From contig NZ_JAAGRN010000007.1 of the NCBI RefSeq assembly GCF_010499255.1, positions 62,001 through 126,000 of the forward strand: a DNA stretch of 64,000 nucleotides, read 5' to 3'. This DNA is from Sheuella amnicola (GTDB lineage Bacteria > Pseudomonadota > Gammaproteobacteria > Burkholderiales > Burkholderiaceae_B). The first letter of the stretch is position 1. Every line of letters starts with the position of its first letter. Of the stretch, positions 44,747-55,585 are shown piece by piece. Made by a program: the position numbers and the translations under genes. The notes below the pieces were generated by a model that saw only the letters and a list, made by a program, of their open reading frames with translations, made no database searches and was not told the DNA's origin.

Positions 44747-44899
44747 ATGGCGCTCAATTCAATGAACAAACCATCCCGACTGCTTCGGTTCGGCTTGTGG
44801 TTGCTTCTTGTTTTGGTGCTGGGGATCGGCTTTTTGGGATACCTCCATCCCAGCATGCAGTTGCAGTGGGAAACCATTGCGACAATGTGCGGATTTTGA
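44747..44899 (+). CDS. Small single-span membrane protein (about 45-51 residues)
   Basis: An open frame directly after the MFS gene encodes up to 51 residues: a basic start (MNKPSRLLRFG), one strongly hydrophobic segment (LWLLLVLVLGIGFLGYL) and a short C-terminal part ending WETIATMCGF. Three in-frame ATGs (44744, 44747, 44762) compete; no clear ribosome site decides. Coding is supported by the basic-hydrophobic-polar pattern and by its end just before the SRP RNA promoter. No function is recognised; a conserved small protein beside ffs is plausible. Confidence 0.5.
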   Translation: MALNSMNKPSRLLRFGLWLLLVLVLGIGFLGYLHPSMQLQWETIATMCGF

Positions 44900-44903
44900 A
44901 GCC

Positions 44904-44912
44904 TGCTAAAAT
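44904..44912 (+). promoter_or_regulatory. Extended -10 promoter of the SRP RNA gene
   Basis: TGCTAAAAT is an extended -10 element (TGnTAAAAT, five of six hexamer bases) ending seven bases before the first base of the RNA at 44920. No good -35 hexamer is found at 17 bases, in keeping with an extended -10 promoter. It overlaps nothing but begins five bases after the small ORF stop. Confidence 0.6.
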
Positions 44913-44919
44913 GCTGTTC

Positions 44920-45014
44920 GGCGGGCCCCTTCGCATGGTTCGGCGGTCAATCTGGTCAGGTCGGGAACGAAGCAGCCACAGCCGTGCAGAAACAGTGCCG
45001 AAGTCAGGCTCGCC
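44920..45014 (+). ncRNA. ffs: Small bacterial signal recognition particle RNA (4.5S)
   Basis: A hairpin RNA of about 95 bases. The ends GGCGGGCC (44920-44927) and GGCTCGCC (45007-45014) pair with one G-U. The apical domain contains GGTCAGGTCGGGAACGAAGC, with a GGAA tetraloop closed by G-C and the asymmetric AGCAGCC internal loop that binds Ffh. It is 31 bases upstream of dnaX, the usual Betaproteobacterial position. Confidence 0.93.
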
Positions 45015-45045
45015 TTTCTAATTTCAGTCGGTGGTTCATACGTCC

Positions 45046-46926
45046 ATGACTTATCTGGTTCTTGCGCGCAAATGGCGTCCCCGTTCGTTTGATACCCTGG
45101 TGGGACAAGACCACGTTGTCCGCGCCCTGACTCATGCCTTAACTACACAGCGATTGCATCATGCCTGGCTTTTCACGGGTACGCGTGGCGTAGGCAAGAC
45201 GACACTGTCTCGCATACTCGCCAAATCCTTGAACTGCGAAACCGGTATCACCGCCACACCTTGCGGCGTGTGTCAGGCCTGTACCGAGATTGATGCCGGT
45301 CGTTTCGTCGATTACCTTGAGCTCGATGCCGCATCCAATCGTGGTGTTGAAGAAATGACCCAGTTGCTTGAGCAGGCTGTCTATTCGCCTAGCGCCGGTC
45401 GTTTCAAGGTCTATATGATCGACGAAGTTCATATGCTTACCGGGCATGCCTTTAATGCTATGCTCAAAACGCTCGAAGAACCGCCACCCCACGTCAAGTT
45501 TATTCTGGCTACGACCGACCCGCAAAAAATTCCCGTGACGGTGCTTTCTCGCTGTCTGCAGTTCAACCTGAAACAGATGGCGGGCGATTCGATTGTCGGG
45601 CATCTTCAATCCGTATTGAATCAGGAACATATTCCTTTTGAAGTGCCTGCATTGCGCATGCTAGGGCAAGCGGCACAGGGTTCGATGCGTGATGCCCTGT
45701 CATTGACGGACCAGGCGATTGCCTACAGCGCCGGCAATTTGACTGAAGAAGCTGTTCGCGGGATGTTGGGCACGATTGATCAACGCCACTTGATACGACT
45801 GATTGATGCATTGCACTCAGGTCAGGCAAGTGCTGTGCTGGAAGTCGCCGACGAATTATCGACTAGAGGCCTGTCTTATAGAGCCGCCTTGGGAGATCTT
45901 GCTGTTTTGTTGTCGCGGATAGCGATCATGCAGAGAGTGGCGCAGGCGGCGGATGATTCGGATCCCATGATTGAGGATCTCAGACGCCTCTCGCAGTCAC
46001 TGCATCCTGATGCGCTCCAGTTGTTTTATACGGTCGCAGTGCACAGTCGCTCCGAACTTTCTATTGCCCCGGATGAATATGCCGGTTTTGTCATGGCATG
46101 TTTACGCATGTTGTCTGTTTATGCGGACAGCTCGGCTGGCTCTCGTCCCATTTCCTCCAGCGCGGCTCCAGTTGCCTCGGGCACTGCATTGACGCCTGTC
46201 GAATCGCAAACGACACAGAACGGTTCTATCCCTTTAAAGGCACTCGCCCAGCCCGCCGCCACGACTCAATCCGTTCCGGTGCAAGCCTCAAGAATTGAGG
46301 CTGTGCCCACGCCGTCAGTACCGATTCCAACGGCACCGATATCTGAAAAGGCTTCCGAAAGTGTGACGCCGCCATGGGAGGATGAGCCGGAGTCATATGC
46401 CAGAGATTTGGATGATGCTTCTTCACAAGATCAGATGTCCATGGCGATGCCGATTGATGATGGCTTCGATTTTGTCCCGGATCAAGTTCCCGAACCTGGT
46501 CCGACGTCGCGAGTTGTACCCCATGCACCGTCAGAATCAATCGTATTGCCTGAGCCATGGCCTGCGTTTGCTGCCAAGTTGCCCTTGTCGGGTTTGGCCT
46601 CTCAGCTCGCGCGCCAGTCTGAATGCTTAGGGGTGGCAGGCAAGGTGATCTCGCTTCGCGTGCCGACTCGCGCACTGACTGAGGGACCACATACGGATCG
46701 GCTTCGTACAGTATTGACCGAGTTCTTTGGTTTTCCCGTTCAGTTTCAGTTTGAAATCGCTGCGGGATTGGGGCAGTCAGCTCATGCCATCGATGAAGCG
46801 GAAAAGCAGATGCGGCAGAAAGCCGCTGAACAATCCGTTCATGCCGATCCATTTGTTCAAACGCTTGTGGCCGAATTCGGCGCTCAAGTGATCCCGGGTA
46901 CGATTCGCCCCGGTGTCCAGATTTAA
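45046..46926 (+). CDS. dnaX: DNA polymerase III subunits gamma/tau
   Basis: A 626-residue clamp-loader ATPase. Walker A GTRGVGKTT near residue 43, the zinc-binding cysteines in CETGITATPCGVCQACTEI and Walker B IDEVHML are intact, with the SRC motif in VLSRCLQF. A proline/serine-rich linker (about 360-500) leads to the C-terminal domain for DnaE and DnaB contact. The ATG at 45046 is chosen over a GTG five codons upstream because it gives the conserved MTYLVLARKWRP. No A-rich slippery site for a gamma frameshift product was noticed in the linker. Confidence 0.97.
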   Translation: MTYLVLARKWRPRSFDTLVGQDHVVRALTHALTTQRLHHAWLFTGTRGVGKTTLSRILAKSLNCETGITATPCGVCQACTEIDAGRFVDYLELDAASNRGVEEMTQLLEQAVYSPSAGRFKVYMIDEVHMLTGHAFNAMLKTLEEPPPHVKFILATTDPQKIPVTVLSRCLQFNLKQMAGDSIVGHLQSVLNQEHIPFEVPALRMLGQAAQGSMRDALSLTDQAIAYSAGNLTEEAVRGMLGTIDQRHLIRLIDALHSGQASAVLEVADELSTRGLSYRAALGDLAVLLSRIAIMQRVAQAADDSDPMIEDLRRLSQSLHPDALQLFYTVAVHSRSELSIAPDEYAGFVMACLRMLSVYADSSAGSRPISSSAAPVASGTALTPVESQTTQNGSIPLKALAQPAATTQSVPVQASRIEAVPTPSVPIPTAPISEKASESVTPPWEDEPESYARDLDDASSQDQMSMAMPIDDGFDFVPDQVPEPGPTSRVVPHAPSESIVLPEPWPAFAAKLPLSGLASQLARQSECLGVAGKVISLRVPTRALTEGPHTDRLRTVLTEFFGFPVQFQFEIAAGLGQSAHAIDEAEKQMRQKAAEQSVHADPFVQTLVAEFGAQVIPGTIRPGVQI

Positions 46927-46968
46927 ATATTCTCTTTAATTCAAACATCACATTCAGGAATTCAAGTC

Positions 46969-47295
46969 ATGATGAAAGGTCAAATTGCGGGTCTGATGCG
47001 CCAGGCGCAACAGATGCAGGAAAACATGAAAAAAGCGCAGGACGCGCTTGCCGAGATCATTGTCGAAGGTGCGGCCGGAGGCGGTTTGGTTAAGGTGTCC
47101 ATGACTTGCCGCCATGATGTCAAGCGGCTCACTATTGATCCAAGCTTATTGGCCGACGATAAAGACATGCTTGAAGATCTTGTCGCCGCCGCATTCAACG
47201 ACGCACTGCGTAAGGCGGAGGCAACTTCCTCCGAAAAAATGGCTGCTGTGACTGCCGGTATGCCACTGCCTCCCGGCATGAAATTGCCTTTCTGA
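46969..47295 (+). CDS. YbaB/EbfC nucleoid-associated protein
   Basis: A 108-residue DNA-binding protein. [20 protein letters not shown] is the N-terminal coiled helix, [26 protein letters not shown] the central sheet and [12 protein letters not shown] the typical C-terminus. Family members bind DNA as tweezers-like dimers. The location between dnaX and recR is near-universal, and its stop overlaps recR by one base. Confidence 0.96.
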   Translation: MMKGQIAGLMRQAQQMQENMKKAQDALAEIIVEGAAGGGLVKVSMTCRHDVKRLTIDPSLLADDKDMLEDLVAAAFNDALRKAEATSSEKMAAVTAGMPLPPGMKLPF

Positions 47296-47903
47296 TGTCA
47301 AATCTTTCGTCTGAACCCCAGCCACTGCTTGAGCTAGTCGAAGCGTTGCGTCGCTTGCCCGGCGTTGGAGTACGAACGGCACGACGCATGGCTTACCATT
47401 TGTTGCAGCACGATTTGAAGTCCGCCGAACAGCTTGGTTTGGCGTTAACTCATGCGGTCGAGCGTTTGCAGCATTGCCAAAAGTGCAATGGGTTCACCGA
47501 AGTCGCTATTTGCGCAATGTGCGCCCATCCCGAGCGGGATCATAGTTTGCTTTGCATAGTCGAAACTCCCGCCGATCAAAACACTATCGAGGCCACACAC
47601 GGCTATCAAGGCCTGTATTACGTGTTGATGGGCAGGCTTGCACCACTTGAGGGTACGGGGCCTGATGAATTGGATTTTCGAAGAGTTTTGGAACGGGCAG
47701 GTGATGGGGTCGTTCAGGAAGTGATTCTCGCCACCAACTTTACTGCCGAGGGCGAGACCACTGCGCATTATCTGTCGGAAGCGCTGCGCGCGCGCGGCGT
47801 GAAAGTCACTCGACTTGCCCGGGGCGTGCCTGCCGGCAGCGAGATCGAGTATGTGGATGCCGGTACGGTCGCCTGGGCGTTGATGGAGCGCAGGCCGACC
47901 TGA
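47295..47903 (+). CDS. recR: Recombination protein RecR
   Basis: A 202-residue partner of RecF/RecO in loading RecA at gaps. A helix-hairpin-helix segment ([20 protein letters not shown]) near residue 14 precedes a zinc finger with [16 protein letters not shown] and a Toprim domain starting [28 protein letters not shown] and [17 protein letters not shown] are family signatures. It is translationally coupled to ybaB and converges with tal nine bases later. Confidence 0.98.
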   Translation: MSNLSSEPQPLLELVEALRRLPGVGVRTARRMAYHLLQHDLKSAEQLGLALTHAVERLQHCQKCNGFTEVAICAMCAHPERDHSLLCIVETPADQNTIEATHGYQGLYYVLMGRLAPLEGTGPDELDFRRVLERAGDGVVQEVILATNFTAEGETTAHYLSEALRARGVKVTRLARGVPAGSEIEYVDAGTVAWALMERRPT

Positions 47904-47912
47904 GTAGCTTTC

Positions 47913-48872
47913 TTAACTTTGACGCAAGTTCGCAATCAATTGATCGAGTTTGCGGGCATCGGCAACAAAAGCGCGAATCCCCTCCGATAGCTTTTCGCTT
48001 GCCATTGCATCTTCGTTCAGCATGAATCTGAAGTTTTTTTCTGAAGCATCAATTGCGGCGATATCGCTATTCTGAGCTGATGCCGAGTTGAGGCGGGCAT
48101 TTAAATTACCCTCTGTTGCGGCAAGGTTCGAGAGTAGGTCAGGGCTGATGGTGAGCAGGTCGCAGCCGGCCAAAGCCAGGATTTGCCCTGTATTTCGGAA
48201 GCTTGCTCCCATGATTTCGGTCGGGATGCCGAATTTTTTGTAGTAGGCGTATATACGTGACACCGAAAGTACGCCAGGATCCATCTCGCCGCTGTTTGCG
48301 GCTTCATCCCATGCCGATCCCTGCTGTTTTTTATGCCAGTCGTAGATTCGTCCGACAAAAGGGGAGATCAGCCTGACTTTGGCATCTGCACAGGCCACGG
48401 CCTGCGACAAGGAAAAGAGCAAAGTCAGGTTGCAACGTATTCCCTCCGACTCGAGTTGACGCGCGGCCTGGATACCTTCCCATGTGGCGGCAATCTTGAT
48501 GAGCACCCTGTCGCGATCAAAGCCAGCCGCACGGTACAGAGAAATCAACCGGCGAGCGCGTTCGATGGTTGCGCGTGTATCAAACGACAGGCGCGCATCC
48601 ACTTCAGTCGAGACACGACCGGGCACGATATTCAGAATTTCACGTCCGAACGACACAAGCAGTCGATCGACTAGCATTTTGGCGTCGGCAAGGGGGTAGT
48701 CTTTTACGCAACGTTCAAGAAGAGGCCGGTATGCATCCTGCTGTACCGCCTTGAGGATGAGCGACGGGTTGGTTGTCGCATCGGTTGGTTTGTAAAGTTT
48801 CATGCTCTCGAAGTCGCCCGTATCGGCGACGACGGTGGTATGAATGCGAAGGGATTCTAGAAGATTGGCCAT
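47913..48872 (-). CDS. tal: Transaldolase
   Basis: A 319-residue pentose phosphate pathway enzyme that transfers dihydroxyacetone units. [13 protein letters not shown] near residue 30, [13 protein letters not shown] near 67, the Schiff-base lysine in [12 protein letters not shown] near 131 and [18 protein letters not shown] near 153 are diagnostic for subfamily 1. The length matches TalB. It is divergent from carA, and the 51 bases between must hold both control regions. Confidence 0.97.
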   Translation of the reverse strand: MANLLESLRIHTTVVADTGDFESMKLYKPTDATTNPSLILKAVQQDAYRPLLERCVKDYPLADAKMLVDRLLVSFGREILNIVPGRVSTEVDARLSFDTRATIERARRLISLYRAAGFDRDRVLIKIAATWEGIQAARQLESEGIRCNLTLLFSLSQAVACADAKVRLISPFVGRIYDWHKKQQGSAWDEAANSGEMDPGVLSVSRIYAYYKKFGIPTEIMGASFRNTGQILALAGCDLLTISPDLLSNLAATEGNLNARLNSASAQNSDIAAIDASEKNFRFMLNEDAMASEKLSEGIRAFVADARKLDQLIANLRQS

Positions 48873-48877
48873 CGGGT

Positions 48878-48883
48878 TATACT
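48878..48883 (+). promoter_or_regulatory. Possible -10 element for carAB
   Basis: TATACT matches five of six bases of the sigma70 -10 hexamer and lies 41 bases before the proposed carA start. No convincing -35 was found. The site overlaps only the extreme 5' flank of tal. Confidence 0.35.
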
Positions 48884-48923
48884 TCCAAGGTTTGCTTACT
48901 GATTTTTATTGCCGGGGTTGATC

Positions 48924-50093
48924 GTGCTGCCAAATATATTTCCTGAGGCTACCGCAGGTGGTGCCATAAATAGCCCCCAAACAGCCATTCTAGCCTTGGC
49001 GGACGGAACGATCTTCAGAGGTCTGTCCATAGGTGCGCCAGGCCATACCGTTGCCGAGGTTGTTTTCAACACGGCCATGACAGGATACCAAGAAATCCTT
49101 ACTGATCCTAGTTATAGCGGTCAAATGGTGACACTGACTTACCCGCATATCGGTAATACCGGTATTAACCCCGAAGATATCGAATCTTCAAAAGTGTTTG
49201 CAGCAGGGCTGATCGTACGAAATTGTCCGGCGCGCCTGTCAAATTTTCGCTCCACTCAATCACTGCCGGATTATCTCAAGGCCAACGGTATTGTTGCGAT
49301 TTCCGATATCGATACGCGTAAATTGACCAGAATTCTGCGCGAGGGCGGCGCTCAAGGCGGTTGCATCCTTGTTGGTGATGATGCGGATCGGGCACTGGAG
49401 TTGGCTCGCGGTTTTCCGGGAATGACCGGTCAGGATCTCGCTAAAGTCGTCTCTGCTCCCAAGTCCGTGAACTGGACGCAGTCCACATGGACTTTAGGCA
49501 AAGGTTACGGCAAAACGGACAGCAAAAAACCGCATGTCGTCGCGTATGACTTCGGTGTCAAATTCAATATCCTGCGCTTGCTGGCAGAGCGTGGTTGTCA
49601 TATCACGGTGGTTCCAGCGCAGACTTCCGCAGAAGAAGTGTTCAAGCTTAATCCGGACGGCATTTTCCTTTCCAATGGCCCGGGCGATCCCGACCCCTGC
49701 GATTATGCGATTGCGGCCACGAGAACCTTTCTCGACCGTAAATTGCCTGTCTTCGGTATTTGTCTCGGTCACCAGATCATGGGTTTGGCGGTTGGTGCCA
49801 AAACCGTCAAAATGAAAACCGGTCACCACGGGTCGAATCATCCCGTTCAAGAACTCTCGAGCGGTCGCGTATTCATCACCGCGCAAAACCATGGTTTTGC
49901 AGTTGATGCCTCCACGCTGCCTTCAAATGCAAGGGCAACGCACGTGTCGCTGTTTGATGGCACGTTGCAGGGATTCGAGTTGACGGATCGCCCCGCATTC
50001 TGTTTTCAGGGACACCCTGAAGCAAGTCCTGGCCCGCACGACATAGTCGTGCTGTTCGATAAATTCATGAGCCAGATGGCCGGTCAAAAATAA
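48924..50093 (+). CDS. carA: Carbamoyl-phosphate synthase small (glutaminase) subunit
   Basis: A 389-residue subunit that hydrolyses glutamine and passes ammonia to CarB for pyrimidine and arginine synthesis. [18 protein letters not shown] begins the N-terminal domain. The class I amidotransferase triad is Cys in [12 protein letters not shown], plus His and Glu in [16 protein letters not shown] at 48924 with GGGG six bases upstream was chosen; TTG codons upstream in frame are alternatives. It precedes carB by nine bases. Confidence 0.95.
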   Translation: MLPNIFPEATAGGAINSPQTAILALADGTIFRGLSIGAPGHTVAEVVFNTAMTGYQEILTDPSYSGQMVTLTYPHIGNTGINPEDIESSKVFAAGLIVRNCPARLSNFRSTQSLPDYLKANGIVAISDIDTRKLTRILREGGAQGGCILVGDDADRALELARGFPGMTGQDLAKVVSAPKSVNWTQSTWTLGKGYGKTDSKKPHVVAYDFGVKFNILRLLAERGCHITVVPAQTSAEEVFKLNPDGIFLSNGPGDPDPCDYAIAATRTFLDRKLPVFGICLGHQIMGLAVGAKTVKMKTGHHGSNHPVQELSSGRVFITAQNHGFAVDASTLPSNARATHVSLFDGTLQGFELTDRPAFCFQGHPEASPGPHDIVVLFDKFMSQMAGQK

Positions 50094-50102
50094 AGAGTCA
50101 CC

Positions 50103-53100
50103 ATGCCAAAGCGTACAGACCTAAAAAGTATTCTCATTATCGGCGCAGGCCCCATCATCATCGGGCAAGCTTGCGAATTCGACTATTCCGGCGCACAAGC
50201 CTGTAAAGCCCTGAAGGCTGAGGGTTACCGAACCATTTTGGTCAATAGCAATCCTGCGACGATCATGACCGATCCCGAGACGGCTGATGTCACGTACATC
50301 GAACCGATCACCTGGCAGGTTGTTGAAAAAATCATCGAAAAAGAACGTCCCGATGCCGTATTGCCAACCATGGGTGGACAGACCGCATTGAACTGCGCAC
50401 TAGATCTGGACAAGCATGGGGTTCTGAAAAAGTTTGGTGTCGAATTAATCGGTGCGAATGCGCATGCGATCGAAAAGGCCGAAGACCGTCAGAAGTTCAA
50501 GGTCGCCATGGAGGCGATTGGTCTTGAGTCGGCTAAGTCCGGCGTTGCACATTCGCTTGAAGAGGCCTGGGAGGTTCAGCGCCGTATCGCCGCCGAGGTT
50601 GGCACGTCAGGCTTTCCCGCTGTGATTCGCCCCAGTTTTACGCTTGGGGGCAGTGGTGGCGGTATTGCTTATAACGCCGAAGAGTTCGAGACGATTTGCC
50701 GTCGCGGGTTGGAAGCCTCTCCCACCAGCGAGCTTTTGATTGAAGAGTCCTTGCTTGGCTGGAAAGAGTTCGAAATGGAGGTGGTGCGCGACACCGCCGA
50801 CAATTGCATCATCGTCTGTTCTATCGAAAACCTCGACCCGATGGGCGTGCATACCGGAGATTCGATTACGGTTGCGCCGGCGCAGACCTTGACGGACAAA
50901 GAATATCAAATCATGCGTAACGCATCGATCGCCGTTTTGCGCGAAATTGGTGTGGACACAGGTGGTTCAAACGTGCAGTTTGCCTTGAATCCGCACAACG
51001 GACGCATGATCGTGATCGAGATGAATCCTCGTGTTTCCCGTTCATCCGCATTGGCTTCCAAAGCGACCGGGTTTCCGATCGCAAAAGTGGCCGCCCGCCT
51101 GGCTGTCGGTTATACGCTTGATGAACTCAAGAACGAAATTACCGGCGGAGCGACACCGGCCTCATTCGAGCCTACCATCGACTACGTAGTCACAAAAGTA
51201 CCGCGTTTTGCTTTCGAAAAATTCCCGACAGCTGATGCGCGCTTGACGACGCAAATGAAATCCGTTGGCGAAGTGATGGCGATTGGTCGCACTTTCCAGG
51301 AGTCCTTCCAAAAAGCCCTGCGCGGTCTGGAAGTCGGCGTTGATGGTTTGAATCAGAAAACCACCGATCGGGAAAAGATTCAGGTCGAACTTGGCGAGCC
51401 GGGGCCTGAGCGTATCTGGTATGTAGGTGACGCGTTCGCTCAAGGTTTCACGCTTGATGAAGTGCATCAGCTGACCAAGATCGACCCCTGGTTCCTTTCG
51501 CAGATCAAAGAGATTGTCGATATTGAACTGGCTTTGGAGCAAAGGACACTCGCTGACCTTGATGCAGAAACACTATTCCAGTTGAAGCGTCGTGGCTTTT
51601 CGGATCGTCGCCTGGGCTTCTTGCTCGACACGGTCGAGGCTGAGGTGCGTAAGTTGCGTCATCAGTACAACGTTCGACCCGTTTTCAAGCGCGTGGATAC
51701 CTGTGCTGCGGAATTCGCCACGAATACCGCCTATCTTTATTCGACTTACGAAGAAGAGTGCGAATCCAAACCTACCGATCGCAAGAAAATCATTGTGCTT
51801 GGTGGTGGCCCGAACCGGATTGGCCAAGGCATCGAATTCGATTATTGTTGCGTTCACGCAGCGTTGGCGTTGCGCGAGGATGGTTATGAAACCATCATGG
51901 TCAACTGTAATCCCGAAACTGTTTCGACCGATTACGACACTTCAGATCGTTTGTATTTCGAGCCGTTGACGCTTGAAGATGTTCTCGAAATCGTTCATAT
52001 CGAAAAACCCGTCGGAATGATCGTTCAGTATGGCGGTCAGACTCCCTTGAAACTGGCGCGTGCCCTTGAAGCGAATGGCGTACCCATTATCGGCACAAGT
52101 CCCGAATCGATTGACGTTGCCGAAGATCGTGAGCGTTTCCAGAAGCTGCTGAATAAGCTGAATTTGCGTCAGCCGCCTAACCGTACCGCCCGAACCGAAA
52201 GCGAAGCTTTGGCTCATGCCCAGGAAATCGGTTATCCCCTCGTTGTTCGCCCCAGCTATGTGCTCGGCGGACGAGCCATGGAAATCGTTCATGAGCAGAC
52301 GGATCTGGAGCGCTACATGCGCGAGGCCGTCAAGGTCAGCAATGATTCTCCTGTTTTGCTCGATCGCTTTTTGAATAACGCGATTGAAATCGATGTCGAT
52401 TGCCTTTGTGATGGGCAGACCGTTTTTATCGGTGGCGTGATGGAACACATCGAACAGGCCGGTGTGCACTCGGGCGATTCGGCATGCTGTCTGCCGCCGT
52501 ACTCGTTATCGGCTGAAATGACTGAAGAAATCAAGCGCCAGACAGCGTTGATGGCTCGCGCCTTGAACGTTAAGGGTCTGATGAACGTGCAGTTCGCCGT
52601 GCAAAATGGCGATGTGTATGTGCTTGAGGTCAATCCTCGCGCATCGCGAACCGTTCCGTTTGTTTCGAAAGCCACGGGCTTGCAGCTTGCCAAAATCGCT
52701 GCGCGCGCGATGGCCGGTCAGACATTCGAAGCCCAAGGCATTAAAAATGAAGTGGTGCCTCAGTACTTCTCCGTTAAGGAAGCTGTGTTTCCTTTCGTCA
52801 AGTTCCCGGGCGTTGACACGATTCTCGGACCCGAAATGAAGTCTACGGGTGAGGTAATGGGCGTTGGCGTGACTTTTGGCGAGGCATTCGTGAAGTCGCA
52901 GATGGCAGCGAGCGTGAATTTGCCCGAATCCGGTACGGCATTCATAAGCGTCAAAAATCAAGATAAACCGAAGGCGGTGGAAGTCGCCCGCGTATTGCAT
53001 ACTCTTGGTTTCAAGATAGTTGCTTCGCGCGGTACTGCTGCTGCGATTGAGCAGGCCGGCATACCGGTTTCGATCGTCAATAAAGTAGCCGAAGGCCGTC

Positions 53101-53345
53101 CCCACATTGTCGACATGCTGAAAAACGGCGAAGTGTCGCTGGTGATCAACACAGTGGAAGAGCGTCGCAACGCGATTACAGACTCGCGTGCGATTCGAAC
53201 CCAGGCGTTAGCTGCACGGGTGACTTACTACACTACGATCGCGGGTGCGCGTGCTGCGGTAGAAGGTATGCAGTATTTGCGCGAAGGTCTTGGTATCAAG
53301 GTCTACGCGCTGCAGGATCTGCACCGGTCAATCAAGCAGGCTTAA
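50103..53345 (+). CDS. carB: Carbamoyl-phosphate synthase large subunit
   Basis: A 1080-residue enzyme of two homologous synthetase halves. [27 protein letters not shown] opens the first half and [22 protein letters not shown] the second (near residue 560). ATP-grasp signatures [17 protein letters not shown] and [17 protein letters not shown] are present, and the C-terminal MGS-like allosteric domain (about 940-1080) is complete. The length is normal. In most Burkholderiales greA follows; here a 9.5 kb accessory block intervenes. Confidence 0.99.
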   Translation: MPKRTDLKSILIIGAGPIIIGQACEFDYSGAQACKALKAEGYRTILVNSNPATIMTDPETADVTYIEPITWQVVEKIIEKERPDAVLPTMGGQTALNCALDLDKHGVLKKFGVELIGANAHAIEKAEDRQKFKVAMEAIGLESAKSGVAHSLEEAWEVQRRIAAEVGTSGFPAVIRPSFTLGGSGGGIAYNAEEFETICRRGLEASPTSELLIEESLLGWKEFEMEVVRDTADNCIIVCSIENLDPMGVHTGDSITVAPAQTLTDKEYQIMRNASIAVLREIGVDTGGSNVQFALNPHNGRMIVIEMNPRVSRSSALASKATGFPIAKVAARLAVGYTLDELKNEITGGATPASFEPTIDYVVTKVPRFAFEKFPTADARLTTQMKSVGEVMAIGRTFQESFQKALRGLEVGVDGLNQKTTDREKIQVELGEPGPERIWYVGDAFAQGFTLDEVHQLTKIDPWFLSQIKEIVDIELALEQRTLADLDAETLFQLKRRGFSDRRLGFLLDTVEAEVRKLRHQYNVRPVFKRVDTCAAEFATNTAYLYSTYEEECESKPTDRKKIIVLGGGPNRIGQGIEFDYCCVHAALALREDGYETIMVNCNPETVSTDYDTSDRLYFEPLTLEDVLEIVHIEKPVGMIVQYGGQTPLKLARALEANGVPIIGTSPESIDVAEDRERFQKLLNKLNLRQPPNRTARTESEALAHAQEIGYPLVVRPSYVLGGRAMEIVHEQTDLERYMREAVKVSNDSPVLLDRFLNNAIEIDVDCLCDGQTVFIGGVMEHIEQAGVHSGDSACCLPPYSLSAEMTEEIKRQTALMARALNVKGLMNVQFAVQNGDVYVLEVNPRASRTVPFVSKATGLQLAKIAARAMAGQTFEAQGIKNEVVPQYFSVKEAVFPFVKFPGVDTILGPEMKSTGEVMGVGVTFGEAFVKSQMAASVNLPESGTAFISVKNQDKPKAVEVARVLHTLGFKIVASRGTAAAIEQAGIPVSIVNKVAEGRPHIVDMLKNGEVSLVINTVEERRNAITDSRAIRTQALAARVTYYTTIAGARAAVEGMQYLREGLGIKVYALQDLHRSIKQA

Positions 53346-53377
53346 TCTCTAGCGAAGTCTCCCGAAAGAGGGCAAGC

Positions 53378-54556
53378 ATGACAACTAATCTCCCTCTTCC
53401 CTATCAAGGTCTGCGTGTTTTGGATATCAGCCAAGGCATCGCAGGCCCGTACTGCGCGCATATTCTTTGGCAGCAAGGGGCCGATGTCATTAAGGTCGAG
53501 CCGCCCGCGGGTGACTGGATTCGTTTCGTTGGTGTCACCAGCGGTAAACAAAGCGCGCTTTCCATACAGTTCAATGCCGGAAAAAAAGGGCTGGCACTTG
53601 ATGCGCGAACCGAAGATGGAAAAAAAATATTGCGTGATCTCGCCATGCAGGCTGACGTGATCGTGCAAAATTTTCGTCCGGGAGTTGCAGACAGAATGGG
53701 AGTTGGTTATGACGCATTGTCAAAACTGAAGCCTGAACTGGTCTATGTTTCGGTGAGCGGTTACGGTCCGGATGGTCCTTACGCAGATGCTCCGGCAACG
53801 GATTCTGTGATGCAGGCCGATAGCGGATTGATGTTTTCCAATCAGGACGATCAAGGCGTGCCAAGACGTTTTGGTGTGCTTGCCGCCGATATCGTGACCG
53901 GCATGTACGCGGCGCAAGGTGCGGCGACAGCGCTGTATCAGCGCTTAGCCCGCCATGTTGGCACACACGTTCAAGTGAGTCTCTTTGAAGCCTGTGCAGC
54001 CTTTCAGGCGCCTTGTTTCATAGAAGAAGCCATGGCTGGCAAGCGTCGTTTCGGTGCTGTGAGTGCTCCCAATGCGGTGTTTGCCACTTCTGATGGCGCG
54101 ATTTCGATTGTCGTGCTGAATGATGATCAGTTCGCTAAACTTTGTCGGGCACTTGATCGCCCGAACTGGCTGACGGATTCCCGTTTCATGGACAATTCTC
54201 AGCGTATGGCGCATCGGGATATCCTGCATGATGCATTGCGTGAATTAACTCGAACCAATACGACGCAGCATTGGTCCGAGTTATTTAAAAAACATGATGT
54301 TTTGCATGCGCCTGTACGAGACTATCAAGGCGTCTTGAATCATCCACAGTCTTTGCACCTGAACATGACGCAGTATCTTGAACAGGGTGGAATAGGGACG
54401 TTGCCTTACATCGGATTGCCGACTCATCCGTATCGTCGACCGGTTGAATCTGCTCCGGTGATCGGCGAACATTCCGAACATATTTTGCAACATGCGGGAC
54501 TGTCGGACGAGATGGTTCGAACACTGATTCAAAAGGGCGTTGTGCTTCAAGCCTGA
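53378..54556 (+). CDS. Family III CoA-transferase (CaiB/BaiF type)
   Basis: A 392-residue transferase. GLRVLDISQGIAGPYCAHILWQQGADVIKVE is the signature, and Asp171 in FGVLAADIVTGMYAAQ the expected catalytic residue. GAGGG-like ribosome site GAGGG lies before the ATG. It follows carB by 32 bases with no terminator, so readthrough from carAB is possible. It precedes a Bug receptor by 18 bases, repeating the receptor plus CoA-transferase theme seen at 22440-26830. Substrate unknown. Confidence 0.91.
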   Translation: MTTNLPLPYQGLRVLDISQGIAGPYCAHILWQQGADVIKVEPPAGDWIRFVGVTSGKQSALSIQFNAGKKGLALDARTEDGKKILRDLAMQADVIVQNFRPGVADRMGVGYDALSKLKPELVYVSVSGYGPDGPYADAPATDSVMQADSGLMFSNQDDQGVPRRFGVLAADIVTGMYAAQGAATALYQRLARHVGTHVQVSLFEACAAFQAPCFIEEAMAGKRRFGAVSAPNAVFATSDGAISIVVLNDDQFAKLCRALDRPNWLTDSRFMDNSQRMAHRDILHDALRELTRTNTTQHWSELFKKHDVLHAPVRDYQGVLNHPQSLHLNMTQYLEQGGIGTLPYIGLPTHPYRRPVESAPVIGEHSEHILQHAGLSDEMVRTLIQKGVVLQA

Positions 54557-54574
54557 AAAGTAGATGGAGACAAG

Positions 54575-55585
54575 ATGAAAATTCAAAAACAAAACAGCAT
54601 TAGAAAGACCTCGATTGTTTGGTCATTGGCCACTTTTGTGTCGATGTCCGCCATGATGTCCCCGATTCTTGCGCACGCGCAAACAACCACCTATCCCAAT
54701 AAGCAGATCCGGATGGTTGTTCCTTATCCCCCCGGAGGTCCGACCGATCTGACCGCGCGTGTCGTTGCGGCTGAAATGAGCAATGCTTTGGGCCAATCCA
54801 TTGTCGTCGATAACCGTCCGGGCGCCAGTGGGATGATTGGTGCCGAAATGGTGGCCCGTGCAGAGCCCGATGGCTATACTTTTTTGGCAAATGCATCCCT
54901 GCATGTCATTAACAGTTATATCTATCCGGACATGCGGTTTGATGCATTGAAAGATTTCGAACCAATTACTCAATTGGCAGCTGTTCCACTTGTGCTGGTT
55001 GTACCGGTATCTTCCCCGATCAAGACTGTGAAGGATCTGGTCGAATTCGGCAAAAAAAATCCGGGTAAATTAAATTTCGGATCAGCCGGAAACGCATCTG
55101 CACAGCAATTGGCCGGAGAGTCATTTAAAAGTGTCGCCGGCATCGAAATGCAACACGTGCCCTACAAAGGAAGTGCACCTGCATTGGCTGACCTGGTCGG
55201 AGGACAAATTCAGCTGATGTTTGATTCCATGCCATCGGCCATGCCCTTCATCAAATCCGGAAAGTTGCGTCCCATTGCAGTGACAACCGTCAAGCGTGCT
55301 CAGGCACTGCCCGATTTGCCGACATTAGCCGAGTCCGGTTATCCCGGTTTCGATATAGCAACCTGGTATGGATACTGGGCGCCAAAGGGCACTCCCGCAG
55401 CCATTGTCGAAAAATTATCTCAAGCTGCATCCACGGCTCTGAAGAAACAAAATGTGATCGAACAATATGCAGGCATGGGGGCTGAGCCTGTTGGTTCGAC
55501 TCCCGCCGAGTTTGCCCGTTATAACGCAGCCGAAGCGGTGAAATGGGAAGAAATCGTCCGCAAGTCGGGAGCCAAGGCGAATTAA
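54575..55585 (+). CDS. Bug/TctC-family periplasmic receptor
   Basis: A 336-residue receptor with a signal peptide of about 35 residues (ending ILAHAQT). YPNKQIRMVVPYPPGGPTD near 40, VDNRPGASGMIGAEMVARAEPD near 72 and HVPYKGSAPALADLVGGQIQ near 195 are family landmarks. GGAGA lies before the ATG. It is the fifth orphan receptor in the window. Its stop overlaps the next SDR start by one base (TAATG). Confidence 0.92.
   Translation: MKIQKQNSIRKTSIVWSLATFVSMSAMMSPILAHAQTTTYPNKQIRMVVPYPPGGPTDLTARVVAAEMSNALGQSIVVDNRPGASGMIGAEMVARAEPDGYTFLANASLHVINSYIYPDMRFDALKDFEPITQLAAVPLVLVVPVSSPIKTVKDLVEFGKKNPGKLNFGSAGNASAQQLAGESFKSVAGIEMQHVPYKGSAPALADLVGGQIQLMFDSMPSAMPFIKSGKLRPIAVTTVKRAQALPDLPTLAESGYPGFDIATWYGYWAPKGTPAAIVEKLSQAASTALKKQNVIEQYAGMGAEPVGSTPAEFARYNAAEAVKWEEIVRKSGAKAN

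Noticed and set aside
45521-45535. An A6 run in dnaX as a slippery site for gamma-subunit frameshifting
   Set aside because: It lies in the ATPase domain (codons for Gln-Lys-Ile), far upstream of where a gamma product would end, and no stimulatory hairpin was recognised.
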